DNA from: Cellulosimicrobium cellulans | GTDB taxonomy: Bacteria > Actinomycetota > Actinomycetes > Actinomycetales > Cellulomonadaceae | Reading direction: 5' to 3' | DNA length: 64,000 nt | NCBI RefSeq assembly: GCF_016907755.1 | Contig: NZ_JAFBCN010000001.1 | Span: forward strand, 496,001 to 560,000 | In this document: positions 56,862 to 64,000 of the stretch, one piece after another | Position numbering within the stretch: the stretch's first letter is position 1 | How the letters are laid out: each line of letters begins with the position of its first letter | The notes under the pieces: generated by a model | What the model was told of the DNA's origin: nothing | The model's database searches: none | Seen by the model: the letters and a program-made list of their open reading frames with translations, nothing else | Made by a program: the position numbers and the translations under genes

Positions 56862-58886
56862 GTGGCACTCTTCGAGAACGTCCCGGGTGGCCTCGTCGCC
56901 CACCACCGGCACGAGGTCGTCCGCATCGACGCCTGGGGCCGCGACTCCGTGCGCGTGCGCGCCGCGCGCTACCGGATCGACGACGCGGACCACGGTGCGC
57001 TCGAGGCGCCGCCGCCCGGCACGCCCACCCCGGTCGTGACGACGGACGAGTCCAGGGCGACGGTCGTCGTCGGCGAGCTCACCGTGGTCGTCACGGTGCC
57101 GTCGGACGCGGCGAACCCGGAGCTCGAGGTCGCGTTCCACCGGACGTCGGACGGCGCCGAGCTGCTGCGCGAGCAGCCCATGCACTCCTGGGCGCCCGGC
57201 CCCCGCACGTACACGGGGACCCGCACGGGCACGTACGAGCTGCGGCAGGAGTTCGTCGCCTACGACGACGAACGGCTCTTCGGCCTGGGTCAGCGCACCC
57301 ACGGCCGGCTCGACGTCAAGGGCCTCGCGCTCGACCTCGTGCAGCGCAACGGCGAGGTGAACGTCCCGTTCGTCGTGTCGAGCCGCGGGTACGGGTTCCT
57401 CTGGAACAACCCGGCGGTGGGTCGCGTCGAGTTCGCCGCGAACGCCACGCGCTGGCAGGCCGGGCAGTCGCGCCAGATCGACTACTGGGTCACGGCCGGC
57501 TCGCCCGCCGACGTCCTCGCGCGGTACGCCGACGCCACGGGCCACTCCCCGGACCTGCCCGCGTGGGCGAGCGGGTTCTGGCAGTCCAAGCTGCGCTACC
57601 GCACCCAGGACGAGCTCCTCGAGGTCGCGCGCGAGCACGAGCGTCGCGGCCTGCCGCTCAGCGTCCTCGTGTGCGACTACTTCCACTGGACCGCGATGGG
57701 CGACTTCGCGTTCGACCCGGCGGAGTGGCCCGAGCCCGAGGCGATGGTCAAGGAGCTGCGCGAGATGGGCGTCGAGCTCATGGTCTCGATCTGGCCCACG
57801 GTCTCGCCGCTGTCGCGGCACTGGGCGAGGTACCGGGACGAGGGGCTGCTCGTCGGGACGGACCAGGGCCTCGAGGTGCACCAGACGGTGCGCGACAAGG
57901 GCATGGCGACGCCCATGGCCGTCGGCTTCTACGACCCCAGCAACCCGCGCACGCGCGCGTTCGTGTGGGACCTCGTGCGGCAGAACTACCTCGACCTCGG
58001 CATCCGCGTGTGGTGGCTCGACGCGAGCGAGCCCGAGCTCAACCCCGCCGACCCGCAGAACGTCGTCCTGCACGCCGGCCCCGGGGCTCAGGTGATCAAC
58101 GCCTACCCCCGCGACAACGCGCGCCTCTTCGCGGAGGGTATGGCGGCGGAGGGCCACGAGCCCACCGTGCTCCTCTCGCGCTCGGCCTGGGCGGGCTCGC
58201 AGCGCTACGGCGCGGCCGTGTGGTCGGGCGACATCCCGGCGACCTGGGACTCCCTCGCGACGCAGGTGCGCGCCGGGCTCGGCGTCGCGATGTCCGGGAT
58301 CCCGTGGTGGACCACCGACATCGGCGGCTTCCACGGCGGCGACGCCGCGGACCCGGCCTACCGCGAGCTCATGGTCCGCTGGTTCCAGTTCGGCGCGTTC
58401 TGCCCGCTGTTCCGCCTGCACGGCGACCGGGAGCCGCGCACGGCGACGGGGTTCGACCAGACGGGCGGGCCGAACGAGGTCTGGTCGTTCGGCGACGAGG
58501 CGTACGCGATCCTCGCCGACCACCTCCACGTCCGCGAGCGCCTGCGCCCCTACCTGCACGAGCAGATGTCGCGCGCGGCGCGCGACGGGCTGCCGCCCAT
58601 GCGACCCCTCTTCGTCGACTTCGGCGACGACGCGCGTGCGTGGGACGTCGACGACCAGTTCCTCCTCGGCCCCGACCTGCTCGTCGCGCCTGTGCTGCGC
58701 GCAGGCGAGCGCGAGCGCGACGTCTACCTGCCCGCCGGGACGGCGTGGACGGACGCCTGGACCGGGCAGCGGTACGACGGCGGCGCGACGGTCCGCGTGC
58801 CCGCGCCGCTCGAGCGGATCCCCGTCCTCGTCCGGGACGGCGCCGACGTGCCCGTCGCGCCGCCGGAGGGCTCGGCGGCCGACTGA
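56862..58886 (+). CDS. GH31 glycoside hydrolase (alpha-xylosidase/alpha-glucosidase-like)
   Basis: A 674-residue cytoplasmic protein without a signal peptide, the usual size of compact GH31 enzymes. It has an N-terminal beta-sandwich (about 1-225), a TIM barrel (about 226-560) and C-terminal beta domains. Nucleophile Asp lies in VWWLDASEPEL (D387) and the acid/base Asp in WSGDIPATWDSL (D457). Other conserved blocks are WASGFWQSKLRYRTQDELLEVA and GIPWWTTDIGGFHGG. GH31 contains alpha-glucosidases, alpha-xylosidases, alpha-galactosidases and sulfoquinovosidases; the WWLDASEPE form points to the xylosidase-like side, without proof. GTG 56862 follows GAAGGAC. It is fed by the adjacent importer. 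Confidence 0.88.
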   Translation: MALFENVPGGLVAHHRHEVVRIDAWGRDSVRVRAARYRIDDADHGALEAPPPGTPTPVVTTDESRATVVVGELTVVVTVPSDAANPELEVAFHRTSDGAELLREQPMHSWAPGPRTYTGTRTGTYELRQEFVAYDDERLFGLGQRTHGRLDVKGLALDLVQRNGEVNVPFVVSSRGYGFLWNNPAVGRVEFAANATRWQAGQSRQIDYWVTAGSPADVLARYADATGHSPDLPAWASGFWQSKLRYRTQDELLEVAREHERRGLPLSVLVCDYFHWTAMGDFAFDPAEWPEPEAMVKELREMGVELMVSIWPTVSPLSRHWARYRDEGLLVGTDQGLEVHQTVRDKGMATPMAVGFYDPSNPRTRAFVWDLVRQNYLDLGIRVWWLDASEPELNPADPQNVVLHAGPGAQVINAYPRDNARLFAEGMAAEGHEPTVLLSRSAWAGSQRYGAAVWSGDIPATWDSLATQVRAGLGVAMSGIPWWTTDIGGFHGGDAADPAYRELMVRWFQFGAFCPLFRLHGDREPRTATGFDQTGGPNEVWSFGDEAYAILADHLHVRERLRPYLHEQMSRAARDGLPPMRPLFVDFGDDARAWDVDDQFLLGPDLLVAPVLRAGERERDVYLPAGTAWTDAWTGQRYDGGATVRVPAPLERIPVLVRDGADVPVAPPEGSAAD

Positions 58887-59004
58887 GGGCAGCACACGTC
58901 GTCGGCCCCGGGGTGACCCGGGGCCTGGCGGCCGCCCGGACCCGGGCGGCGACGCGCCGTCGTACCCGCGGTGCGCAGGTCATCTCACGCAAGGGAGCGA
59001 GAAC

Positions 59005-61263
59005 ATGACAGCACTTCGCCGACGCACGACCCCGGGCCGGGAGCACCGCCCACCGGGAGGGACGGCACGGCGCCGCGGTCCGGCCGCGCTGGTGGCCGCG
59101 GTCGCGACGGCGGCGCTCGCCGTCGGGATCGTCGTCGCGCCCGCGGCGCCGGTCGCCGTCGCCGCGGAGGCGACCGTGACCGTGGACCTCGCGGACTCGA
59201 CGGGGAGCCCGAACGAGGGCATCGGGCGCGGTTTCCTCTACGGCCTGAGCCGGGACGGCAGTGGCCCGTCCGACGACCTGCTGCTGCCCCTGCGGCCGAC
59301 GTCGTTCCGCAGCGGCGGCGAGATCGACGAGGTGGGCACGCGCGGCTGGGCGTTCGGGCAGGCGCAGTTCGAGCCGCGCTACGCCGCGATGCGCGACCAG
59401 GCGCTGCGCGTGACGAACCCGCCCTACGACGCGACGTTCGACATGATCCTGTCCGACCTGTGGGGCTCGGACGGCTCGGGGACGCGGCCGAACCCCATCC
59501 CCGAGCCGTGCGACGACGGCCCGACGTGCGCGGAGTGGGTCGCGTTCCTCACCGAGCTCGTCGACCGGCTCGACCAGGACGGGCTGCTCAAGGACTCGGT
59601 GCGGTTCGACATCTGGAACGAGCCGGCGGAGAACTCGTACTTCTGGCCGCGCAGCCAGGCGCAGTACCACCAGATGTGGAACGCGGCGGTGCGGACCCTG
59701 CGAGACCTCTACCCCGACGCCGTGATCGTCGGGCCGTCGATCCCCAACTACCACTGGCCGACGCTCCAGAGCTACCTCGACCAGGCGAAGGCCGCGGGGA
59801 CCATGCCGGACATCTGGAACTGGCACTTCAGCGGTGAACCGCTCGCCGACGCCGCGGAGGCGCGCGCGCGGCTCGCGGACGCCGGGTTCGCGGGCATGCC
59901 GATCGCGATGAACGAGTACCTCTACTCCGACCAGCAGTTCCCGGGCTTCTCCGCCTGGTATCTCGCGCAGCTCCAGCGCGCCGGGTACGAGTCGGCGTCG
60001 CACGCCATCTGGTCGGACTGCTGCGACCAGGGCCTGCTCGACGGCCTGCTCGTGCGCTCGGGCGGCGACCTGCTCACGACGGGCCGCTACTGGGTCTACA
60101 AGGCGTCCGCCGACGCGACGGGCGAGGTCGTGCGCAGCGTGCCGGCCGGTGGCGTCGAGGTCCTCGCGACCCGCGACCAGGGCGCGGCGCGGGCGTCCGT
60201 CCTCCTCGGCTCCCGCGGCACGTTCACCGGGACCCTCACGCTGCGTGTCGAGAACGTCCCCGCGTGGCTGCGCGGCGGCGGCGAGGTGCACGCCGTGGTC
60301 GAACGCCTGGCCGACGGCGTGCAGGCCGCACCTGCGGTGGTGAGCTCCGCGCCCGTGACGTTGTCCGGCAGCACGGCGACGATCGCGATCCCGTGGGCCG
60401 CGGCGAAGGACGCCTACTCGGTGCGCCTCTCGCCCCAGCCGGGAGGTCCTGTGACACCTCCCGGAGACGTGACGGTCGACGCGAACGCCACCGGCCCGGG
60501 CGCGTTCACCTACTCCGCGGGGTGGGGGTCGACGACGGGGATCGCCGACATGTACGCCGGGACCGCCCGCTGGTCACCCACGGCGGGCAGCACGGCGTCG
60601 TTCACCTTCACCGGGACGTCCGTCGACCTCTACACGGTCCGCGACACCGACCAGGGACGGATGAACGTCACCGTCGACGGCGGGCCGCCGGTGCTCGTCG
60701 ACAACTATGCCGCGAGCAGGACGGGCTCGGCGCTGCGGTGGAGCAGCGGCACGCTCCCCGCGGGGACCCACACCGTGACAGTGACCGTCACGGGCACGAA
60801 GAGCGCGGAGAGCTTGCACACGACCGTCGCGCTCGACAAGGTCGTCCACCGGTCCGCGGCTCCGACGGTGACGACCGTGGACTCGTCCACCACGACCGGG
60901 ACCCACCGGTTCGCCTACGGGGCCGGGTGGGGGACCACGACGGGAGTCCCGGACCTGTACGCCGGCACCGCGAGCTGGTCCTCGGGTGCGGACCGGACGG
61001 CGACCTTCACCTTCACCGGGGCCCGGGTCGACCTGTACACGGTCCGGGACACGGACCAGGGGATCGCCGAGATCCGGCTCGACGGCGGCCCGCCCGTGCT
61101 CGTCGACGGCTGGCGTGCGTCACGCCAGGCCGGTGCGGTCACGTGGACGAGCGGGCCGCTCGCGCCGGGCGCCCACACCGTGACCGTCCGCTCGACCGGG
61201 ACGCGCGACCCGGCGAGCACCGGGTTCACCGTCGCGCTCGACCGCGCCGACGTGACGGCGTGA
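59005..61263 (+). CDS. Secreted GH39-like glycosidase with a duplicated C-terminal module
   Basis: A 752-residue exported enzyme. Signal peptide (about 1-52, after a basic 25-residue N-terminus), then a clan GH-A barrel (about 55-370) with acid/base Glu in VRFDIWNEPAENSYF (E206) and nucleophile Glu in IAMNEYLYS (E304), a beta-sandwich (to about 478), and two homologous modules of about 120 residues (about 490-615 and 630-752). Both modules carry YSAGWG/YGAGWG, LYTVRDTDQG, DGGPPVLVD and PGAHTVTV-type segments and are probably carbohydrate-binding or beta-sandwich spacers. It is the likely extracellular first step of the LacI unit. ATG 59005 follows AAGGGAG. An 8-bp tandem repeat spans the stop. 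Confidence 0.85.
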   Translation: MTALRRRTTPGREHRPPGGTARRRGPAALVAAVATAALAVGIVVAPAAPVAVAAEATVTVDLADSTGSPNEGIGRGFLYGLSRDGSGPSDDLLLPLRPTSFRSGGEIDEVGTRGWAFGQAQFEPRYAAMRDQALRVTNPPYDATFDMILSDLWGSDGSGTRPNPIPEPCDDGPTCAEWVAFLTELVDRLDQDGLLKDSVRFDIWNEPAENSYFWPRSQAQYHQMWNAAVRTLRDLYPDAVIVGPSIPNYHWPTLQSYLDQAKAAGTMPDIWNWHFSGEPLADAAEARARLADAGFAGMPIAMNEYLYSDQQFPGFSAWYLAQLQRAGYESASHAIWSDCCDQGLLDGLLVRSGGDLLTTGRYWVYKASADATGEVVRSVPAGGVEVLATRDQGAARASVLLGSRGTFTGTLTLRVENVPAWLRGGGEVHAVVERLADGVQAAPAVVSSAPVTLSGSTATIAIPWAAAKDAYSVRLSPQPGGPVTPPGDVTVDANATGPGAFTYSAGWGSTTGIADMYAGTARWSPTAGSTASFTFTGTSVDLYTVRDTDQGRMNVTVDGGPPVLVDNYAASRTGSALRWSSGTLPAGTHTVTVTVTGTKSAESLHTTVALDKVVHRSAAPTVTTVDSSTTTGTHRFAYGAGWGTTTGVPDLYAGTASWSSGADRTATFTFTGARVDLYTVRDTDQGIAEIRLDGGPPVLVDGWRASRQAGAVTWTSGPLAPGAHTVTVRSTGTRDPASTGFTVALDRADVTA

Positions 61264-61280
61264 CGGCGTGACGGCGTGAC
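61252..61280 (+). repeat. 3.6 copies of an 8-bp tandem repeat across a stop codon
   Basis: GTGACGGC repeats at 61252, 61260 and 61268, with a partial copy GTGAC at 61276. The real stop TGA (61261-61263) lies inside the second unit. Each 8-bp slip changes frame but meets another TGA soon, so the C-terminus would vary by only a few residues. Confidence 0.75.
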
Positions 61281-61284
61281 CCCG

Positions 61285-61320
61285 TCGGGGCGGGGCGGCT
61301 CTGGTGCGGCCCCGCCCCGA
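61285..61320 (+). terminator. Hairpin terminator ending the LacI-controlled unit
   Basis: A perfect 12-bp GC-rich stem (61285-61296, arm TCGGGGCGGGGC, with 61309-61320) and a 12-nt loop, 21 nt past the stop. It faces the 3' end of the convergent HAD gene and may serve both. Confidence 0.65.
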
Positions 61321-61387
61321 TCGTCGCGTGCTCGGCGACGGGGTCGCGCTGCGGTCCCGTCGCCCGACGACGAGGAGGACGCGTCCG

Positions 61388-62083
61388 TCAGCGCGCCGGC
61401 TCGACCTCGCGCACGTCGTCCGCGACCTCGCTCAGCACGGCCGGGAGGTCGGCCACGCTGTCGACGACGTGGGTGTGCGGCGCCGCCTCGAGGACCGCGC
61501 GCGGGACCCCGCCGCTGAGCACGCCGACGACGACGCGTGCCCCCGCCTGGGTCCCGGCGCGCAGGTCGAGCACGGTGTCGCCCACGGTGAGGACCTGCGC
61601 GACGTCGGTGACGCCCGTGCGCTCCATGGCCCGGTGGACCATGTACGGCGCGGGGCGGCCGGCGGGGACGTCGTCGGTCGTGACGACGGCGTCGACGACG
61701 CCCGTGCGCCACCCGAGCCGGTCGAGCAGGAGCCCGGTGACGTCGGCGGAGAAGCCGGTGGTGAGGGCGAGGCGCGCGCCACGGTCGCGCAGCGCCGCGA
61801 ACGTCTCGAGCACGCCGGGCATCGCGACGGGCGGGGTCGCGTCGTACGCCTCGCGCAGGATCCGCTCGAAGTCGGCGAAGGTCTCCTCCACGGCGGCCGG
61901 GTCGCCGCCGAGCGCGAGCAGCGCGCGGATGGCGGTGCGCTTGTCGGCGCCCATCCAGCGCGCGACGTCGTCGACGTCGGCGGTGCTGCCGTGCCGGCGC
62001 ACCGCGTCGTGCAGCGCGCGGTAGACGGCTCCTCCCTCCTCCACGGTCGTGCCGGCGATGTCGAAGGCTGCGAGAGCGATCAC
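61388..62083 (-). CDS. Phosphonatase-like HAD hydrolase
   Basis: A 231-residue HAD-superfamily hydrolase with motif I FDIAGTTVEEGG (Asp nucleophile; the D-x-A-G-T-T form is that of phosphonoacetaldehyde hydrolase), motif II LALTTGFS and motif III/IV VGDTVLDLRAGTQAG. In the cap domain, WMGADKRTAIRALL aligns with the phosphonatase segment MG-x2-K, so a candidate Schiff-base lysine is present. It matches the phosphonatase-like subfamily proposed to act on short phosphonates. GTG 62083 follows GGAAGGAC. It forms a tight pair with the FAD oxidoreductase gene (58 nt) on the minus strand. Confidence 0.83.
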   Translation of the reverse strand: MIALAAFDIAGTTVEEGGAVYRALHDAVRRHGSTADVDDVARWMGADKRTAIRALLALGGDPAAVEETFADFERILREAYDATPPVAMPGVLETFAALRDRGARLALTTGFSADVTGLLLDRLGWRTGVVDAVVTTDDVPAGRPAPYMVHRAMERTGVTDVAQVLTVGDTVLDLRAGTQAGARVVVGVLSGGVPRAVLEAAPHTHVVDSVADLPAVLSEVADDVREVEPAR

Positions 62084-62141
62084 GGGGTGTGTCCTTCCGG
62101 TGGGGTGGTGCGGTTCAAGGGGCGGCGGAGGGCGCGCGCCG

Positions 62142-63275
62142 TCAGGAGAGGTCGGGGAGCCCCGCGCGGTCCAGCGCGTCGGCGGCGAGCCCCAGGCCCG
62201 TCGTCATGCCGATGCCGGTCGTCACCGTCGCGACGTGGACGCCGGGCTCGGGCTCGGCCAGGAGGAGCTCGCGGTCGGGCGCCGAGGCGTACGTGCCCTG
62301 CCAGCGCTCGACGACGGCGAGGTCGTCGCGGCCGAACAGGTCGCGGGCGAGGCGCAGCAGCACCTCGAAGCCGGTCTCGTCCTGGAAGACGGGCGCGTCG
62401 TCGCCGCGCGCGTGCGTGTCCCCGAGGAGGAGCGTCCCGTCGGCCTGTGGCGTCGCCATGAGGTTGACGTCCCACCGGGCCGCCTCCGGGTCGGCCGCCG
62501 CGAGCTCCGCGGCGACGTCCGGCGCGGAGGGGCACGCGGCGAGCGCCGCGTAGCGCACGGTCGACCAGCCGGTGAGCAGCGGGGTGCGGAGCCCGAGCGG
62601 CGACCCGGGCCGGACCCGGAGCATGTGGAGCCGGCAGCGACGCAGCCCCACGGACGCGGCGACGTCGGGCAGGAGGCGGTCGAGGTCGTGGTGCGCGGCC
62701 ACGACGACCACGTCCGCGTCGAGCGGCCCGCGCGTCGTCTCGACCCGCCCGGTCCGCACGGCGCGGGCGGCCGTGCGCCACCGGAACGTCACGCCCTGCG
62801 ACGCCAGCCAGGCCGCGAGCGCCGGCGCGGCCGCGCGCGGGTCCACCTGGAGGTCGAGCGGCAGGTGCGCCGCGCCGACGACGTCCGCCGTCCGGACGGG
62901 GAGCGCGGCCCGGGCCTCGTCGGCCCCGAGCAGGCGCACCTCGTCCGCACCGCGCTCGTCCGCGAGCTCGGCGAGCAGCCGCAGCTCGCCCGCCGTCCGG
63001 GCGACGACGTGCGTGCCCGTGGGGGCGACGGCGAACCCGGCCGCGGCTCCGAGCGCGAGCCAGCGCTCGCGGGCGGCGAGCGCATACGCGCGCGCCCGGC
63101 CGGCCTGCGCCGTCGTGCACACGTGGCCGAAGTTCTGCACCGAGGAGCCGACGACGGCGGACGCCTGCTCGACGACGGTCACGCGGTGGCCGCGCCGGTG
63201 CGCCTCGGCGGCGGCGCCGAGGCCGACGACGCCGGCCCCGACGACGACGACGTGGGCGGGGGTGGAGCGGGGCAT
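62142..63275 (-). CDS. DAO-family FAD-dependent oxidoreductase (proposed phosphonate pathway type)
   Basis: A 377-residue D-amino-acid-oxidase-like flavoenzyme. The dinucleotide motif HVVVVGAGVVGLGAAAEAHRRGHRVTVVEQ lies at the N-terminus, followed by SSVQNFGHVCTTAQAG near the FAD, and the C-terminal FAD motif VATVTTGIGMTTGLGLAADALD. It fits the subfamily that is repeatedly encoded beside phosphonatase-like HAD proteins and GntR regulators, and is proposed to oxidise a small aminophosphonate to the aldehyde used by the HAD enzyme. ATG 63275 follows GGAAGGAC. It is divergent from the GntR/UTRA gene, 63 nt away. Confidence 0.83.
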   Translation of the reverse strand: MPRSTPAHVVVVGAGVVGLGAAAEAHRRGHRVTVVEQASAVVGSSVQNFGHVCTTAQAGRARAYALAARERWLALGAAAGFAVAPTGTHVVARTAGELRLLAELADERGADEVRLLGADEARAALPVRTADVVGAAHLPLDLQVDPRAAAPALAAWLASQGVTFRWRTAARAVRTGRVETTRGPLDADVVVVAAHHDLDRLLPDVAASVGLRRCRLHMLRVRPGSPLGLRTPLLTGWSTVRYAALAACPSAPDVAAELAAADPEAARWDVNLMATPQADGTLLLGDTHARGDDAPVFQDETGFEVLLRLARDLFGRDDLAVVERWQGTYASAPDRELLLAEPEPGVHVATVTTGIGMTTGLGLAADALDRAGLPDLS

Positions 63276-63338
63276 GGGGGTCCTTCCGTCAGGGGTCGAG
63301 TTCACCGGGGGTCCACCTGCGGGCGGTACGGTCCGCCC

Positions 63339-64000
63339 GTGACGAGGTCGACCGAGATCGTGCGCGTGCTCGCCGAGGAGCTCGCGCGGCTCCCGCCCGG
63401 GACGCGCGTGGCGTCCGAGGCGGAGGTGGGGCAGCGGTTCGGCGTCGGGCGGGCCGCGGCGCGCGCGGCGCTCGCCGAGCTCGAGCGCCGCATGCTCGTG
63501 AGCCGTATCCAGGGCCAGGGCACGTTCACCCGGCGCCGGGTCGACTACCTGGTGGCTCCGGGCCGCGCGCCGTCGTGGAGCCGGACGCTGCGGGCCGTGG
63601 GCGCGGAGCCGCGCGCCGTCGTGCTCGCCTGCGACGAGGTGCCGCTGCCCGACGACGTCGCGGCGGCCCTGGAGACCGCGCCCGGCACGGCGGGATTTCG
63701 CCTCGTGCGCCGGTCGTTCATCGACGGCATGCCCGCGGCGTGGGGCGTCGAGTGGCTGGCCGCCGCGCTCGTGCCCGAGCTGCCGGCGGCGCTGCGGCAC
63801 GAGGAGTCGCTCGACACGATCCTGCGCCAGTCCGCGCGCGCGGTGCCGGAGCGGGCCTGGACGCGGGCGAGCATGGAGTCGGCTCCCGACGACGCGAGCG
63901 CGGGTCTCGGCTGCCGCCCCGGCGACCCGGCGTGGCTCATCGCGAGCCTCGCGCGCGACGGCGTCGGCGGTCGCCCGCTGCTGTCCACGGAGCGGTGGGT
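63339..64000 (+). CDS. GntR/UTRA (HutC-type) regulator, 3' truncated by window end
   Basis: The first 220 codons are present and the frame stays open to position 64000. The N-terminal winged helix (about 1-68) includes ASEAEVGQRFGVGRAAARAALAELERRMLVSRIQGQGTFT, and the following UTRA ligand domain includes FRLVRRSFIDGMPAAWGVEWLA. A -10-like TACGGT (63327-63332) ends 6 nt before GTG 63339, so the mRNA is probably leaderless. It is divergent from the flavoenzyme/HAD pair, which it likely represses; UTRA regulators such as PhnF-type proteins often sense phosphonate or sugar-phosphate ligands. Confidence 0.85.
   Translation, partial: MTRSTEIVRVLAEELARLPPGTRVASEAEVGQRFGVGRAAARAALAELERRMLVSRIQGQGTFTRRRVDYLVAPGRAPSWSRTLRAVGAEPRAVVLACDEVPLPDDVAAALETAPGTAGFRLVRRSFIDGMPAAWGVEWLAAALVPELPAALRHEESLDTILRQSARAVPERAWTRASMESAPDDASAGLGCRPGDPAWLIASLARDGVGGRPLLSTERW

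Noticed and set aside
55893-58895. A roughly 1000-codon minus-strand open frame opposite permease and GH31 genes
   Set aside because: Low-complexity Arg/Asp/Val composition, crosses two real gene boundaries and has no domain; it is a codon-bias shadow.
1-64000. CRISPR arrays, tRNA/rRNA genes, insertion sequences, prophage or integrase genes
   Set aside because: No regularly spaced repeats, no cloverleaf-like sequence with a CCA-side match, and no transposase or integrase domain was recognised on either strand. A tRNAscan and IS search would be decisive.

Overview
The window is one contiguous piece of a very GC-rich actinobacterial chromosome, with strong G/C third-position bias, many GTG starts and many 4-nt ATGA/GTGA gene overlaps. 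Gene content (family-5 sialic-acid-type ABC system, many secreted or lipid-anchored glycosidases, a LAXTG-anchored surface protein, CUT1 sugar transporters) suggests a saprophytic or host-associated member of the Micrococcales, such as a Cellulosimicrobium/Cellulomonas/Promicromonospora relative. The genus is an inference. No rRNA, tRNA, CRISPR array, insertion sequence or prophage was seen.

Layout. (1) 1-2.2 kb: the tail of a SHOCT-domain gene, then glutamate decarboxylase with a small membrane protein. (2) 2.2-17.9 kb: a complete-looking sialic-acid locus. It has a secreted five-Asp-box sialidase (nanH), a LAXTG surface protein, nagB, two Gfo/Idh/MocA oxidoreductases, a FadR-type GntR regulator, a family-5 binding protein, a permease, a fused permease-ATPase, a second ATPase, and nanA-nanK-nanE. 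A shared operator sequence lies in the nanH promoter and in the regulator/transporter intergenic region, so one repressor probably controls release, uptake and breakdown. nagA is not in the window. (3) 17.9-30.5 kb: housekeeping and accessory genes: a DUF1016 nuclease, DinB-like and DUF2306 proteins, a LuxR two-component pair, a CPA1 Na+/H+ antiporter, a MerR regulator with a textbook 19-bp-spacer promoter, an ECF sigma/anti-sigma/YceI operon facing a lipoprotein gene through a pair of divergent ECF-type promoters, an M15 peptidase-like lipoprotein, a VOC protein and endonuclease IV.

(4) 30.6-33.6 kb: an intracellular GH39 glycosidase and a ROK repressor. (5) 33.6-37.2 kb: a compact five-gene cassette on the minus strand: a small secreted two-cysteine protein, a Cys-rich lipoprotein, a MacA-like adaptor with an inserted peptidoglycan-binding domain, an ABC ATPase and an FtsX/MacB-like permease. 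It looks like a peptide export or self-protection system and is the best candidate for something undescribed. (6) 37.4-52.4 kb: a carbohydrate locus with a mannonate-dehydratase-like enolase, CUT1 transporter, SDR, a 1419-residue secreted double pectate-lyase-3 protein, DUF4432, ThuA-like and Gfo/Idh/MocA proteins, and a Tat-exported GH71/99-like enzyme. Its promoter carries the same operator-like sequence as the GH39 gene, so cassette (5) seems to sit inside a once continuous ROK regulon. (7) 52.6-61.3 kb: a LacI-controlled unit with two matching palindromic operators: CUT1 transporter, GH31 glycosidase and a secreted GH39-like enzyme with a duplicated C-terminal module. (8) 61.4-64 kb: a phosphonatase-like HAD hydrolase, a DAO-type FAD oxidoreductase and a divergent, truncated GntR/UTRA regulator, resembling proposed phosphonate-catabolism clusters.

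Overall the region is dominated by glycan scavenging. Sialic acid is the only substrate the sequence identifies with confidence. The glycans served by the ROK and LacI units remain open.
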